Shown here: positions 1 to 11,384 of the stretch, piece by piece
Layout of the letters: each line of letters opens with the position of its first letter
Position numbering within the stretch: position 1 is the first letter of the stretch
Translations under genes and position numbers: made by a program
The notes under the pieces: model-generated
What the model saw: the letters and a program-made list of their open reading frames with translations, nothing else
Told to the model about the DNA's origin: nothing
Database searches by the model: none
Assembly: GCA_003024175.1 (NCBI GenBank)
Contig: MDYQ01000007.1
Location: 248,001 to 312,000 of the forward strand
Origin: Planoprotostelium fungivorum
Lineage: Eukaryota; Evosea; Variosea; Cavosteliida; Cavosteliaceae
Length of the DNA stretch: 64,000 nucleotides
Direction of reading: 5' to 3'

Positions 1-57
1 CGCGTGTGGCGTGTCTTAGACAAAGATGGAGTCGATGATTAGACGTGGATGATGTCT

Positions 58-759
58 TCAGCTGGGTAATCGAGGTAATGCATCTGAGAAACAGAATTTC
101 TGCCTTCCTCTATAGACATTGTTCTGTAATATCGTGCTCGAACGAGTTCGACACAGCGATCGACAAAGATCGAAGGTCCCCCCTTCAAATGATTCCATTT
201 GTCTCCTCTTCGTCTTCTATCCGTTGTTAGAATATCTTGTCTATCGGAGACATCTCACGTTCGAACTGTCCATGCAACATGAGACACAGACTTCGTAGCT
301 GTTGCAGCAATCATTCTCTCCACAACCTCCACACGTGAATCTCTCAGCGATGGAAGGACAACAACTCGAATTACTGAGGATTTCGTTCCATAGACACGTG
401 CGACCTGTCCATCTGTAAATCCCAGCGACTGAATGTTCATAGACATCACCTGCATCATCGGTGACCCTTTGTCCATTTTCTACGGTATGTCTACATCTTC
501 TCTTGTGTGTGTCCTCTTCATTACTGACATCCACCTCTGCCGCCTGAGGATCTCTCCCCACCCCATAGCTCGGATCGCTCATACGATGCATCGACAGTGT
601 GATCATTCCCAGATATCCCACGGAGAACAGTACAAAGAGGGTCAGTAGCGACCTCTTGTATGATCGCGGGCGCATGTTCTGTATGAGGAAATGCCGGTTT
701 TCGTTCTTGTTTTTAATACGAGATCCTTCAGATCTGTGCCCACTCTCCGATCTATCCAC
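58..759 (-). CDS. SPRING / C12orf49-like protein (SREBP-regulating family)
   Basis: Two exons, 759-259 and 216-58, with a 42-nt intron (258-217) that has a CTAAC-type branch site and keeps frame. The product has an N-terminal membrane segment (LLTLFVLFSVGYLG) and a luminal Cys-rich domain. It shows CxGCGENDCCNSYEVCVSCC, and exon 2 carries FDLCRSLCRTRSS and a VY-RG-Q-FC pattern. Human C12orf49/SPRING has the same order (CCDGCWPNGCCSAYEYCVSCC, then FELCLAKCRTSS and a late Cys). In animals SPRING is a Golgi protein that licenses site-1 protease and so SREBP cleavage; that role here is inference. Length is 219 aa from the first Met or 191 aa from the Met at 675, which sits directly before the membrane segment as in the human protein (205 aa) and is the likelier start. 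Confidence 0.85.
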
Positions 760-780
760 ACGTCACAGGCTTCCCTGTCT

Positions 781-1373
781 TCATGCGGTAGTCTTCACAG
801 AAGCGTCTCTCTCCCCCACGTCTAAGGCGACGAGAAAGCGTGAGACCATGTTGTACGACGCGATGGTGGCAGTGAGTTCGACAATGTGACGATCATCGAA
901 GTGGGATCGGAGGTGAGAGAAGATGGAGTCTGGCACACGGATGGAGGTAGTCATCGCATCGGTATAGACGAGGGCGGCTTTCTGTTTTTCAGACAGAGGC
1001 GATGTTTCTGTGTGAGGGTGAGACAATGTGGTATTGAGACGATACGATGGGAGACGAGATTTGATTCACCTGATTGAAAAGATCGAATCGATTCTAACTG
1101 AGGTTCGGTCAAACCTGCTGCTCTACCTTCTTCCACGTGTTGATCCCACTCATATGATGCTTCATTCAGAATGGCTATGCGAAGGATGGCAAGCTCTCTG
1201 ATATCAGCGGATAGAACCAAACCTGTGCGGATTGTGCCCATCATTGAGTTCCATCCTTGAGCCAGAGGAATGCTGTGAAGGAGGGTTCGATCGAGATCTA
1301 ACAATTCGCCACCTCTTCTCTTTCGAATGACTTCTGTGACTGGATCCTGAGGTTCTACGTATGGCAATCGCAT
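781..1373 (-). CDS. Carboxymuconolactone decarboxylase-like (AhpD-fold) protein
   Basis: Two exons, 1373-1070 and 1007-781, joined in phase 1 across a 62-nt intron; 176 aa. The sequence fits the CMD/AhpD family: a helix with RELAILRIAILNEASYEWDQH, then the LSEKQKAALVYTDAMT stretch and a FDDRHIVELTATIASYNMVSRF helix. The EWDQH region holds the His and acidic residues usual for this fold. No CxxC pair is visible, so it is not an obvious AhpD peroxidase; it is closer to the CMD-like branch whose substrates are mostly unknown. No signal peptide is seen, so it is probably cytosolic. The start Met (MRLPYVEP) was chosen because residues upstream in the same frame are not family-like. It lies between the SPRING homolog and the start of the divergent receptor gene, 364 bp from the latter's ATG. 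Confidence 0.8.
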
Positions 1374-1737
1374 GATGATGGCTGTTGAAGTTTGTTTCCA
1401 AGATTGGGGTGTAAAACAAATCGTAAAACAGGACAGTGCTTTTCTTCGTAGAGGATGATGGTGCACCTGCTCTATACCTTTCCTCCTTCTTCGTAATTGA
1501 TTTTCCTTCAACAAGAGAATGGGCATATCTTGGCATCTCTCGCCAATCTGATGCAACGCATGCGATGCAGATGAAACGGAATGAGGATGGTGAAACATGT
1601 GACGTAACAGAGGGAAAACAGCGGACGTCTATGTGATGTGGGATGGTCTCTTCAGATGGGGCTGTTGATGTTTGACATCTTTCTGTTGTGTCAAAATATT
1701 TCCAGCAAACAGGACAATAGCATCCTCATCTCAAAGG

Positions 1738-4700
1738 ATGTTGGGCCTACTGTGTCTGTGTGTATTGGCTCGTTTGGGAGATGGATTTCATATGGGCAAC
1801 ACCTCTTTAATGGGAACCATCGATTGGACCAGCAACACGCTTGCATTTCAGCTGGCTCCTCCGATCATCGCTTACATAAATGCCTCCGGTTTCTATATTG
1901 CAGTGAGAAACGGTATAGGATAGCTCATTCGCCAACATCTTCAGAACTACACCAAAGGGTTTCAAAGTATCGCCGTATACCCTCCGGCTGGGTCGTCTGG
2001 CAGACCCATCTTGAGTGCCGCTATTCAATGCATTCCATGGGTTGGTTGCGCAGCCGCCATGGAGAATGGAGGGACACTCGCTGCCTTAACATACAATGTC
2101 GTCAACGGCCAGACGACTTCGTACGTCTTTGACAATTCTGGTAAATCCTCGAACCCCCGGATCACAAACATCACAGCCATCCTCGCCTTTCGAGATCGCT
2201 TTAGGGTAAACGCATCATCTCCTGACCGCCATCATCTCACACGGGATCAGATCTGGACCACGAAAGATGCCTATGACATCACTTCGCATATCGTGAGCAT
2301 CCAGACCCCTCAGCCTCTGGCTGATTCCGTCACAACTCTACCAGATTATTACTATTACCTATCCAATGGGGGTATACAATGTGTCCTCATAAAGGATGGA
2401 ACACTCAATGCCTGTGGTCAACCTGGACCGTACAATCAACTAGTACCTCTCCCGTTCGATTCTACCTCCGCAGTACCCGTAGAATTCTATACCACGGTCG
2501 CGGGTGAGCCATCTACATCGTTGTAGATGAGATATTAACGAGACGAGGTGTCGGCTTCGGTCTCATCTCATCGTCCGGACAAACGAAATCTGCGGGATAT
2601 TTCCTCTTTCCCACCGTCAGCGCGAACACCATCGCATCAGCCGGTGATCCGTACAATCGAGTCAGGTGTACACCGATGTACGCTCGAAATTTCACTGACA
2701 TCTCAGGTACTGGATGACAGACGGAAATGTGTTACGACACAATCAGGGAGGTAGCCCTCGCAAATGGATAGAGAATTTTCCATACGCATATGACATCACA
2801 ACGGCAAAGTGGGACAACAGCCTGAGGGCCTTGATCGTTGCGAGTCGAAATTTCCGCGGAAATTGGGAGGTCAGTCGAGTGGACGTGGCCGGTGAGAGAT
2901 TTTTGTGTTGTAGACGAGTGATGGTGTGGTAGATTGTGGAACGTATCAAGGATGTCAAGAGTGTCTAGGGTATATCAACGGATCGATCGACACTGGTGAC
3001 CATTTCTACTGGTGATTCTCAACGAAATTTCAAGACTGACACGTATGTGACAGTTCGTACTCCCCCGATTTGAACCGTTGCGTCGTCAAATCTCCCAACA
3101 CCTCCCTCTATCAGGTAAAATTTCCGTGAAAATTAGCGCGACTACAACAGTTCGACAGAACAGCTCGCAGTGTCCTTTCATCGTGGGACAGAACGTTCTC
3201 AGACAAGTCGTTGGTGTACTGAGTTCCGTTCAATTTCTCGTTGCCAATGGAAACTCCAAACTCAACTATTCTTGTTCGTTCACGAGAAGTGACAATCTAT
3301 CTCAGGTGAAATCCACGTGAAATTTCAGGATGGTCTGACACAAACGCAGATCGAATACACCCCGGCAACACAGTCACCGTACGTATTCATTTCAAATTTC
3401 CTCCAAATTTCTCCATTCGTGATTGACGATCACAGTACCCCATCTGGTATATCGATCAATTGTCCGAGTCCTCCGGGAGATTTCACCGCAATTTACGATG
3501 TACAATTGATCACATCACCCGATCGGGTGACTTATGCTACGAACCTCACCAACACCATCAATCAATTCATAAGGCAGACGTGCACCGATTTCAAAGAGTG
3601 AGGCAAAATTCGCGCCGTCATCTCTGACTGGTTGTAGTGTGAGCAGTTGTGTCAACAGTGTCTGCGGCTGGTGCAATTCGAAAAGTAAGTTGAGATGCAC
3701 GATCTACAATACTGACGCGTCGCAGGTATATGCAGTGACAGCACGGTTGGCTGTGATTCGTATTTAATTGTACCCATCACAGTTAGCTCCATTGTCCCCA
3801 ACTACACTTTCGTATACGATCCAGTTGATGTGACGGTGACTGGTACCCACTTCTATACAAGTGAGACTTGAACTTGATAGGAATTTTATTGAATTGAATC
3901 GATTGTAGATGCACTATATCATTTCCTGCTGAGAAGCGACACAAGCTTTCCCACGACGGTAGATTTCGATGAGAACTCGAGTCAGTGGAGTGGATCAGGC
4001 ATCGCCGTCAGCGAGTCAACCATCGTGGGAAGTCTGACGGGTCAGTCGATAGACGACATCTATCTACAAGTGTATCGTAATCACAGCATCGTTGGACAAC
4101 CTCTGACGCTGACGACAAAGAGTGAGATCCAATGTGAGATGAAACTGAATAAGATGTAGATTGCAGTGACTATGTTGGGTGTACAACATGCATGAGCAAC
4201 AGTCCATGTGTATGGTGTCAGTCCGAATGTGTCAGGCGTACGTCAGATGTCATGACATCGATGTCACCCTGTGTCTCTTCCAATTGTTCGGGTGCGTACA
4301 CAACATCTCTCACCTTCTCATGCATCTAAAGAGACAATATCCACCCTATCACCGCTGTACAATGATGTCTTAGCACCAAGTCCACTGTCTCTCTATCTAT
4401 GGTACTCTCCTTCCACCATCGGTCTCTCATTGGATTTCACGAATGGATTTAGGGTGATATTCCGTATTGTAACATCTCGTGATTTTCTCAACTGTTGTAG
4501 AACGTCAGTACGAACCTCGTTTCGTCTCTCAAAAGATCATCTTATAACTTGTCTGCTGCGGCTCCCGCCTTACCCCCGGACGAATATGCAGTCTACGTTG
4601 ACGATGGAACAACATCTCTGATGAAATTACCACAAGTCTACACGGTCGTCAGTGAGTGCTATGAACAGAAGAAACGAAGGCTGAGAAGTAAACAGACTGC

Positions 4701-6306
4701 TCCGTATCTGTCAGCTGTGACGGCTGTCAACAGAATGGAGAAGCTTGTCATTGGTGTTTGACAGGGCGAGGAATGGAATGCCTTGGTCACAGCAACAGCG
4801 AGTGCACGGCTGCAGTACAATGTTCCAACGGTCTAGTCGGTGGTCGGTCCAATTCCAAGCTAGTGGCAGTGCTAGCAGGAGCCATCGGCGGTGGTGTCGC
4901 CCTCCTACTCATCATCGCTCTCATCATGGTGAAGTGTCATTCTATACAGCAGGGAGACTGAAGAATGCAGGTGATTGCGATGAAGAGGAGAATGAAAGAA
5001 CACGAAGAGATAGGGATGGAAAGAGCTATGCCATCTAAGCCAGATCTCAAGATCTTCGCATACGTATGCCTGGTCCCGATTGTCAAGGTGAATCGAAAGC
5101 GATGACGTAATATGACGTCAGCAGATCACGGAAGAACAAAGAAGTCAGTTATCTTCGCTCGAAAAGATGCTACTCAACGACAGCTTCACCTTCACTTCAA
5201 GCCTCGTGCGTAGCGTACGTGAGGAAGAGTTGGAAGAATTCTCTCGCTACTACATGTACATCGCTCTACACGAGAGCAGACAGAAGGGATTGAATCTGTT
5301 GTCCTTCGTGCTGACGAATGATGTGTCATCCGACCGTGAGTGCTTCAGCTACGATATCGTAGATAGAGAATGACACGACGCAGAATGTGCAACGAGGAAG
5401 AGTGTGTCAGCGAGTATGTTTGGAGCTTATTCGAGATCATCTGATCTGGACTTTGTATGGAACGCTGTAGCTAGAGTGGTATGGGATGCCATCCACACAT
5501 TCGATGATTTTTCCACGGTGAATCATGTGTTGAATATGTTTCCATTGACGCTTGACAGGAGAACGACACGTTTGTAGATGACCATGTCTACACGCTGCTG
5601 ATGTTATCCTCCAAAGCTTTCAATGGTTTGAGAAAATCGGCGGGATCTTTGACAATGGCAACCCAATTGGCTCTGTTTCGCATCAAGAACGGTGGACATC
5701 ATGTCAGCACGGACAGACAGATGTCTGCTCTTGAGAGAAAGCATCTGGGACACTGTTTCTTCGGCTCTTTCGTCGTGTCTTCCATAATGCATCCTCACCT
5801 GTGGGGCATCTGCGATGGTGAGCAGTGTTCATCTCATGGTTCGTCTGTTAATGAACTGCAGCACCTGTGAAGCCTGCGGCACAGAGAGGTCTGAACATCA
5901 TTGGAGAAGGTATAGAAGTTGAACAGACAGATCTAATGGTAGTACAGTGTTGCTACATTTGGCCAGTAGTACGATGCCCAGTTCAAGGTCACCAGAGCTG
6001 AAGAAGTTTGATCAATTTGTTACGGACAACATCCCTCGTTTGAGCAAATACTACGATGTCATCTCAGTGAGTATAAATATTAAATCTCTCTTGAAGTTCT
6101 CATTTGACGTTGCTCGTGGCTCACAGCGACAGAATGGAAGAGGAGAGATGGAAGGAAAGTATGTCGCAGTCTCAGACGATGTGCACATGGCCTCACTGGT
6201 GTGGATGCACAACTACATCTACACAAACAGAGACAGGCTGAATGATCCTCACATGCAGAAATTAAGGTTAAACTTGTGTGAAGATCTGATTTCTTCAGAA
6301 GAATAA
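1738..6306 (+). CDS. Plexin-like receptor: PSI/IPT ectodomain, one TM, cytoplasmic RasGAP domain
   Basis: I resolve 22 exons: 1738-1902, 1945-2503, 2548-2706, 2751-2891, 2933-3011, 3054-3114, 3159-3305, 3350-3597, 3638-3684, 3726-3860, 3909-4121, 4160-4291, 4332-4453, 4501-4651, 4696-4928, 4971-5087, 5125-5335, 5384-5517, 5559-5817, 5862-5909, 5948-6066, 6127-6306. They sum to 1219 aa in one open frame. Order: signal peptide (1-15); about 325 residues of unassigned N-terminal domain where plexins carry Sema; PSI1 (CGTYQGCQEC, about 343); IPT-like 1 (about 389-510); PSI2 (CVNSVCGWC, about 525); IPT2 with VTVTGTHFYT; PSI3 (CSDYVGCTTC...CVWC, about 652); IPT-like 3; PSI4 (CSVSVSCDGC...CHWC, about 787); TM (about 840-864); basic juxtamembrane; RasGAP-fold domain (about 904-1219). 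GAP evidence is ATRKSVSASMF (candidate arginine finger near residue 978) and RGLNIIGEVLLHLAS. A 45-nt in-frame segment (2206-2250) could be one more intron. Function as a surface receptor acting on Ras/Rap GTPases is inference. Confidence 0.8.
2511..2528. repeat. Intronic palindrome, copy 1 (ATCTACA..TGTAGAT)
   Basis: Arms ATCTACA and TGTAGAT around TCGT. It lies in intron 2 of the plexin-like gene (2504-2547), starting 8 nt behind the donor. One of seven related copies in the window; see also 43254, 48109, 48989, 49770, 53499 and 55181. Confidence 0.85.
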
Positions 6307-6589
6307 ACGGTTGAACCACAGTGACTCTTCTTGAACGTGTCACGACCAAGGACGAATGGATCGACAAGTTCAAATGGAGGAAGATCCAAGACGGACTACA
6401 CGCGCCGTGAAATATCTCCAAATGATCAACATTCACGTGTCATCTGTAAATCTTCCTCCCCTTTAAAATGTGAAGGACGACAAGAACAGAATGATTCGTA
6501 GAAGAACGTCACGATAGAGTTTGTTGGTGTCATTCCGCGATGATCAGAGGAATATAATGGAAGACAAGATCCTTCATTCTTCGTTAGCT

Positions 6590-9500
6590 TCAGAAGAGCA
6601 AGGCCAAGAGAGAGACCACAAAGACAGTGACACAGAACCCAATGGTCTCTCCTCCATTTGCGGAGATGCGATCTGCTTCTATAGTAGAAGTAGAACCGGT
6701 GGTAGAGGGGAGAGCTAACGTCTGTCTCTCCATCGAGATAGAGGAGATGGGAGCTGCGGTGGAGAATCTCAGCTGATCGACCAACAGGGGCACATCTGCG
6801 TAGTAAGGATAGAAGCTGAGCCTCAGAGTGGAGATGGTGTTTCCACCCATGTCAGCCAGATTGACTCTCACTGCTCTCGGTCAGCGTGGTAAATCCTCGA
6901 TGAATGATGTGATAGAACTCACCGAACGACCAGCCGCGAGAGTTGATGATGAAATCAGTGCTCTTACTGGGTACGATGTTCGTCTTTTCTTCATCAGAAA
7001 CCATACGATGACATTTTTGAACTCACCGAGTTCTTTCCAGATGGATTCGTCGCTTCTACGGACAGATTGAAGAAGTTGTAATTGTTGTACGATCTAGTTG
7101 CTCGCACGTAAAATTCGAGGGAAGTGAATCTGCTGGGTACAGTGATGGCTTGCCTGTCATTTCTCAAGTACAAGTAGGTGTTGTGGGACAAGATGAGAGG
7201 CTTTCCACCACAGGTACTGGTGCCGTTCACTTGGATGTTGGTGGGGGCAGTGTAGTTGGTGCTAGCGAAAGAACCATTGTACACGTTCATGATCTCGTAA
7301 GCAGGTTTAGCGCACGCAGATGGACTGGAAGATGGTACAAAAGCAGCCGTGGGATCTTCCAACTGGAAGACACCGACCAACAGCTGAACGAGTGAGAAGA
7401 GAATCAGAGATGTGATGTCACCTGTCTACCGTCGACAACAGATCTGATCGACATCTGCAAGTTTCCATCGACAGCAGCCTGCCAGAAAGCGCGGGAGATG
7501 CGGATCATGGAAGTGAAAGCAGTCTGTCCGATTACGTTGTCGGCAAGGACGATTCCAGTGGAGCGATCTTCCCACGAAGCGTACAGATCTACAGATCCAC
7601 CAGGGATGTTGTGCCAGATCTGGAATCCAGCTGCGGGACCTTCCAAGACGCTGCTGGGGTACAGCTGAAGGAACACTTGAGATTCTGCCGCGGCCTGACC
7701 GTTGGGTGTCTGTGTGTACGTGTCATTCATCCAGTGAGCAGACGAAGTTTCACCTTGAACTTGAGACGGTACTTATCGTAACGCAACACGTAAGGGATGG
7801 TGCTGGGCATGGGAGGTACAACGTAAGCACCCGGAAGAGAACATTGGTCTAGGCTACAATCGGCTCTGATCTGATCTATTTCAGATGAAGTCGGATGAAA
7901 CCTCCTCACCTGATAGAAGTCCATGGTCACTTGCCAGTGATCGTATCCTCCGCTCGATTGGTTTCTGTAGGGGAACAACCAGAAATTCCAAAAGTCTTCG
8001 TTGACGAGAACGTACAAGTGCTGGTTCGTGTTGTTGTACCAATAGGTAGACGGTGAGAGGTCTTCCCATCGAGATGCTTGTCGAAAGAGTACACCTCTGT
8101 ACGTGTTATCTTCTTCACTGTCATACAAACTCACAGGTGAGATACGTTGTACTGGACTCCGCGAGGCACTGGAATGGCAACGACGTTCCAATCTCCTCTC
8201 TTTGCATCCTTTATGGCTAGATCGAGATAAGGAAGTGCTGCTGTTCTCCTTCCGGTACTGTCTGTGAAGAGAGGAGACCAGTAGCCGAGAGAAGGTGTCG
8301 GTGCTTTTCCAACGGCTGCGTCCGTGTCAGAGTGGAACGGGAAGGATTCAAACGATCTTACTGAACAAGTAAGGACCGTCTGGTGCGCTGCCGAGGGGTC
8401 GGTAGAGGACGACCGTGGATGGTCCAGCTGGTTCCTGGTAGATCTGAGTGTCGGTAGAGATCCTGGGATTGGGTGAAACTTGAGCGTATACATTCTACTA
8501 CAATTCAGAGGATGTTACGTGATTATAGCTCACTGGTGGCATGTGCATGGCAATCATTCTCCCGTGGAAAGAAGGGATGAGGTAACCGTTCACTTCCGGT
8601 CTCGGAATGGCACCCGGAATTGTACCGTAGAACGTCTGATTTCCCGCCATCCAGCCTCCACCGGGTATGATGACACCAGATCCCTCAGCGTAGCAGAGTC
8701 CGTTCTTGACGGTCTTGTACAAGTTAAGACTGACGTCCGTGCCTGCCACCATGGGATTGGCGTTGATGAACTTGCAGTTGAAGCAGACTCCGTCAGGATA
8801 AGTACCGAACTGACCTGTGTTACTGTTGACGAAACCTCCCATCATCTTGTCTGCAGAGGAAGTGAAGTTGATGAAGGTACAGTTGATCAATATGGCGCCA
8901 CCACCGTTGTCGTAGTTACGATAGCCTCCCACGTAATAAGCTTTACCATCAGGAGATGGAATCGACCTAGAGCGGTTGCCGACGGCCAATCCACTGAAAG
9001 AGTTGAGTGGGCTAGACGATCACGTGACCTCACTAGTTGTCCGATTCTCCAACAAAAGTGACGTTGATGAGAGCATTCATATCCGTTCCGATCATCAGCT
9101 GATTTCCGGAATCGAGCAGAACCATGTCGAGATAAGCAGAATAAGGAATGAATAGAGCCCAGAAGGCAGAACGTCTGCACTTGTACGCCACAAATCGAGA
9201 GAAGAGGTTGTCAGCGTTCTGTACAGAGTGAGAAGAATGGAAATAGCAACATAAGAACTCACAGAAGGTCCTGGTCCCCAATTCGATTTACCTTGAACGA
9301 GATTCCCTGCGGAATCTTGTCCGTCCTCGACTTGTAATCCGTCCTTGTAGCAAGAGTGGGCGACGTTATTATCAAACGGTTGGATGAAAGAAGCTCTTCC
9401 TGGCAACATGTTGGGCCATATCTTACCGCTGGTACCGAGAGGACTGGCAGGAGGGATGAACCAGTAGCCAACGTGGGTCGAACTGGCAGCGTTGTTGATG

Positions 9501-11038
9501 AATATGTTCTGTATGTGAGTGATCCAGAACATGGAAGGTTCAACATCGGATGGAATGAGGGGAGGGTACATCAGCTTCGCGTATATACCGAGGTTACCGT
9601 CGAACGTGTTGTTCATCTCGGAGCCATCTTCGCTGAGATGGATTAGATGTCAAGAGAAGAGTGAAGGACTCACAGGAAGTAACAGTGACCGTACGTCTTG
9701 TAAGCGACGTTCTGCTTCACTAACACTCCGCTTGTTCCTGGCATAGCATATCAGACTACAACTTGCCAGGAGATGATGTCACCGTGGATGGAGATACATC
9801 TCTGATAGTTGTCATGCATTGAAGAGTTGATGAGAGCGGCTGTGATGTCGTAGACATCCATGGCCAAGTGAAAGTGCACGGGATATCTTCCCAATATGCC
9901 CTGCTGACCCATGCGAGTGAACTCCACACCAGTGATCTGCAATATCTGTCCGTGACGTAAGAGAACGTGACCACCGTACAGCTCTGACTCTGATCCGTCG
10001 TCACCCCTCACGACAATGTTGCGTGTCAACAATCTATCGAATGTCAGTAGGATGAACGATGGATGTCAATATTCACCCCACTTCGGCTCTCTCGTAGTTG
10101 ATGCCCCAGTGCATCCACGACAGAGGTGTCTTCAGTGTCAGCGTCTTTCTGTCGGCTGAGATGGAAGAGATGATGGCTGTTTCACTCTGCTCGGGAGAGG
10201 GAACACCGTTCATGGGTGATGTGTTGGGCAGCTTCGAGCTGAGTACCTACTACGTGTCACCAAGGAGGAGAGCATGAGAGATGGTCTGACCCACCTCAGA
10301 GAAATCTGTGGAAGAGATGACGATGCTGTCCCCTGTACTCCAGTACACAGGCGTGTCCAGAGTCAGGGTAGTGTCACCCTGCATGGCAGTCTTAGACAGT
10401 CTACACCAGAGGGGACCGAGAGGGTTGACATAGCCGTTCATCTGCAGAGAGCCGTTCTGTGCCACCACTATACCTTTCGATCCGAATGCGACGTTTCCGT
10501 AGATGGCTCCAGCTGTCGGATCGACACCGAGAGTATCCGATCCTGCGTCGGCTTTTCTTCCAAAGAGGGTGATGGTCACCTGCTCTTGTGTGAGCACTTG
10601 TAGCCGGAATGTGATGTGAGATGTTGGAATGAGATATCATTAGATGTCTCGACGAGATGAGATGCGAGAATGATTGACCTTGGCTGTGATGGGACAAGTG
10701 GGTGTGCCCACGATCAGAGAACCGCTAGAGTAGACGACGATGCCTTGCGTCTGCAGATCCATCTGCTTGTTGCTGACAAACAGAACGCCTCTGACCTGGA
10801 TGACACCCAGCACGACCGAAGGGGAAGCATCGAGCAAGACCTTTTGGCCGGCCGCGATGCTGACTGTAGCATTGGCTGTGTTCCACGAAGCGACTGAGAC
10901 AAGAGTCAAATGCGAACTCAGAGATGGTCTCCTGAGGTCACCTGTCGACCAGCGGATGTACTGAGAAGTGTCTGGACATTGAGCTCGGACGCCGCAGCAG
11001 AAGGCCAAGAAGACGAACAACCAGAGCCGGCTGCTCAT
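6590..11038 (-). CDS. G8-domain / parallel beta-helix surface protein (CEMIP/PKHD1L1-like), GPI-type tail
   Basis: About 16 exons. Resolved ones include 11038-10942, 10893-10679, 10582-10295, 10246-10077, 10033-9783, 9737-9674 and 9632 onward, and the last ends at 6590. The N-terminus is a signal peptide (MSSRLWLFVFLAFCCGVRAQ). A G8 domain follows (GQKVLLD, VRGVLFVS, GSLIVGTPTCPI, then VTITLFGRKADAG and GDSIVISSTDFSE). Next come parallel beta-helix signatures shared by CEMIP, TMEM2 and PKHD1L1: RMGQQGILGRYPVHFH, then GHCYFLEDGSEMNNTFDGNLG. The C-terminal half is beta-rich with many N-glycosylation sites. It ends in a small-residue site plus hydrophobic tail (GFCVTVFVVSLLALLF), which looks like a GPI signal. 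CEMIP and TMEM2 act on hyaluronan; substrate here is unknown. The 3' end faces the 3' end of the plexin-like gene (284 bp apart). Confidence 0.85.
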
Positions 11039-11095
11039 GTTTCGAGGCCAAAAAGAATGATTCGCCAGTCTGGCATTGGGGTGTCAGTATCGGAA

Positions 11096-11172
11096 CGAAG
11101 CGAATCCTAAGGGGGTGCTTCTCTTCACGAAGCGAATCCTTAGAGGGGTGCTTCCCTTCACGAAGCGAATCC
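11096..11172. repeat. Short tandem repeat upstream of the G8 gene
   Basis: The block CGAAGCGAATCC occurs at 11096, 11128 and 11161, spaced 32-33 bp, with GGGGTGCTTC(T/C)CTTCA between copies. It sits about 60-135 bp upstream of the G8 gene's ATG (11038), so it is in its promoter or 5' leader. Confidence 0.8.
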
Positions 11173-11384
11173 AATCTTCAGCTTCTTATAAATGGCCTCT
11201 CTCTCGGCTTCGTGAAGAGAAGAACGGTCCGACATAGAAAATTGTCGAGGAAATACCTTCTGCGAGTTAATTGGTTCGATATATCGTGGTGTAGATGTCA
11301 GGTCCAGAGAACCATCCTTCATCGTTCGTGAAAAATCACAACTTTCCATCTGAGTGAGACGAAGGGAGGAGAGAGACACTGCGT

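Noticed and set aside
1738-2891. Calling the N-terminal domain of the plexin-like protein a Sema domain outright
   Set aside because: It is about 325 aa, shorter than known Sema propellers, and I see no diagnostic Sema motif; only its place before PSI1 suggests it.
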